From assembly GCA_015067075.1 (NCBI GenBank), contig SVND01000015.1, positions 1 through 50,421 of the forward strand: a stretch of 50,421 nt of DNA. Direction: 5' to 3'. Position numbers and translations under genes: made by a program. How positions within the stretch are numbered: position 1 is the first letter of the stretch; each line of letters opens with the position of its first letter. This DNA comes from Oscillospiraceae bacterium (GTDB lineage Bacteria; Bacillota; Clostridia; Oscillospirales; SIG530). Shown here in pieces: positions 50,337-50,421 of the stretch. Below the pieces are notes generated by a model. The model made no database searches, had not been told where the DNA came from, and was given only the letters and a program-made list of their open reading frames with translations.

Positions 50337-50421
50337 ATGAAAAACCAATACAAAATCACAAAAGATTTAATGCAAACATGGGCAAAGGAGTATCATTTAC
50401 ACGGTGCTGCGAATGTAATAT
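50337..50421 (+). CDS. 5' end of an unidentified gene (partial)
   Basis: ATG 50337 with AAAGGA 8 nt upstream opens a frame that continues past the window end. The 28 visible residues (MKNQYKITKDLMQTWAKEYH and on) are polar. They follow the palindrome cluster, its promoter and a leader hairpin, so they may be cargo of, or regulated by, that element. I cannot assign a family. Confidence 0.7.
   Translation, partial: MKNQYKITKDLMQTWAKEYHLHGAANVI

Overview
The window looks like chromosomal DNA of an anaerobic gut-type member of the Clostridia (Bacillota). The signs are single-chain glycyl-tRNA synthetase, DegV, HutP, a PC4-type YdbC protein, sporulation-associated SpoVB-like and YlmC/YmxH-like proteins, Gram-positive AGGAGG ribosome-binding sites, sigma-A promoters with 17-bp spacers, and many TTG/GTG starts. 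No phage, insertion sequence, CRISPR array or rRNA was seen. Species cannot be named from the sequence alone; an uncultured Oscillospiraceae-like or Christensenellales-like organism is my guess.

Layout. 1-2700: tail of an unknown gene, then a three-gene polar amino-acid ABC transporter (binding protein, permease, ATPase). The binding protein appears to be circularly permuted. 2791-5365: tRNA-Val(GAC), an SGNH hydrolase, a propeller-like lipoprotein and a small membrane protein. 5384-9945 (minus strand): HisK-type PHP phosphatase, DegV, YdbC, GalE, GlyQS. 10145-14768: ruvCAB, then a DJ-1/PfpI protein, 5-formyl-THF cyclo-ligase, a CPBP protease and HutP in one tight co-directional run. 14832-14924 (minus): an overlooked 30-residue Cys-rich membrane peptide. 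15024-19067: MltG, NagD-like HAD hydrolase, a divergent S66 peptidase-like protein and a membrane protein. 19264-23320: a P-loop mini-protein, a TIM-barrel isomerase, a lipoprotein, a double class II aldolase-like protein and a SpoU methyltransferase.

23386-32686 is the most accessory-looking part. An AraC regulator diverges from an operon encoding a TIM-barrel isomerase, a YczE-like membrane protein and a 2-hydroxyacid dehydrogenase. Two paralogous sugar-type binding lipoproteins without permeases flank a Cof-type phosphatase and an HflC/HflK pair. A catabolite-response-element-like palindrome sits in the divergent region before the translation operon.

33007-37808 is the str operon (L7Ae-like protein, S12, S7, EF-G, EF-Tu) with several near-consensus promoters. 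It is followed by a SIS isomerase, another TIM-barrel isomerase, a SpoVB-like flippase and a YlmC-like protein. 41434-45196 is dnaG-rpoD-rsmA, where dnaG has no ordinary start codon at the expected place. 45209-47852 encodes a ROK sugar kinase, KDPG aldolase and KDG kinase, the lower part of hexuronate / Entner-Doudoroff-type catabolism. A ZIP transporter and a two-domain flavodoxin-like oxidoreductase follow. The window ends in a dense cluster of short palindromes that leads into the promoter and first codons of another gene.
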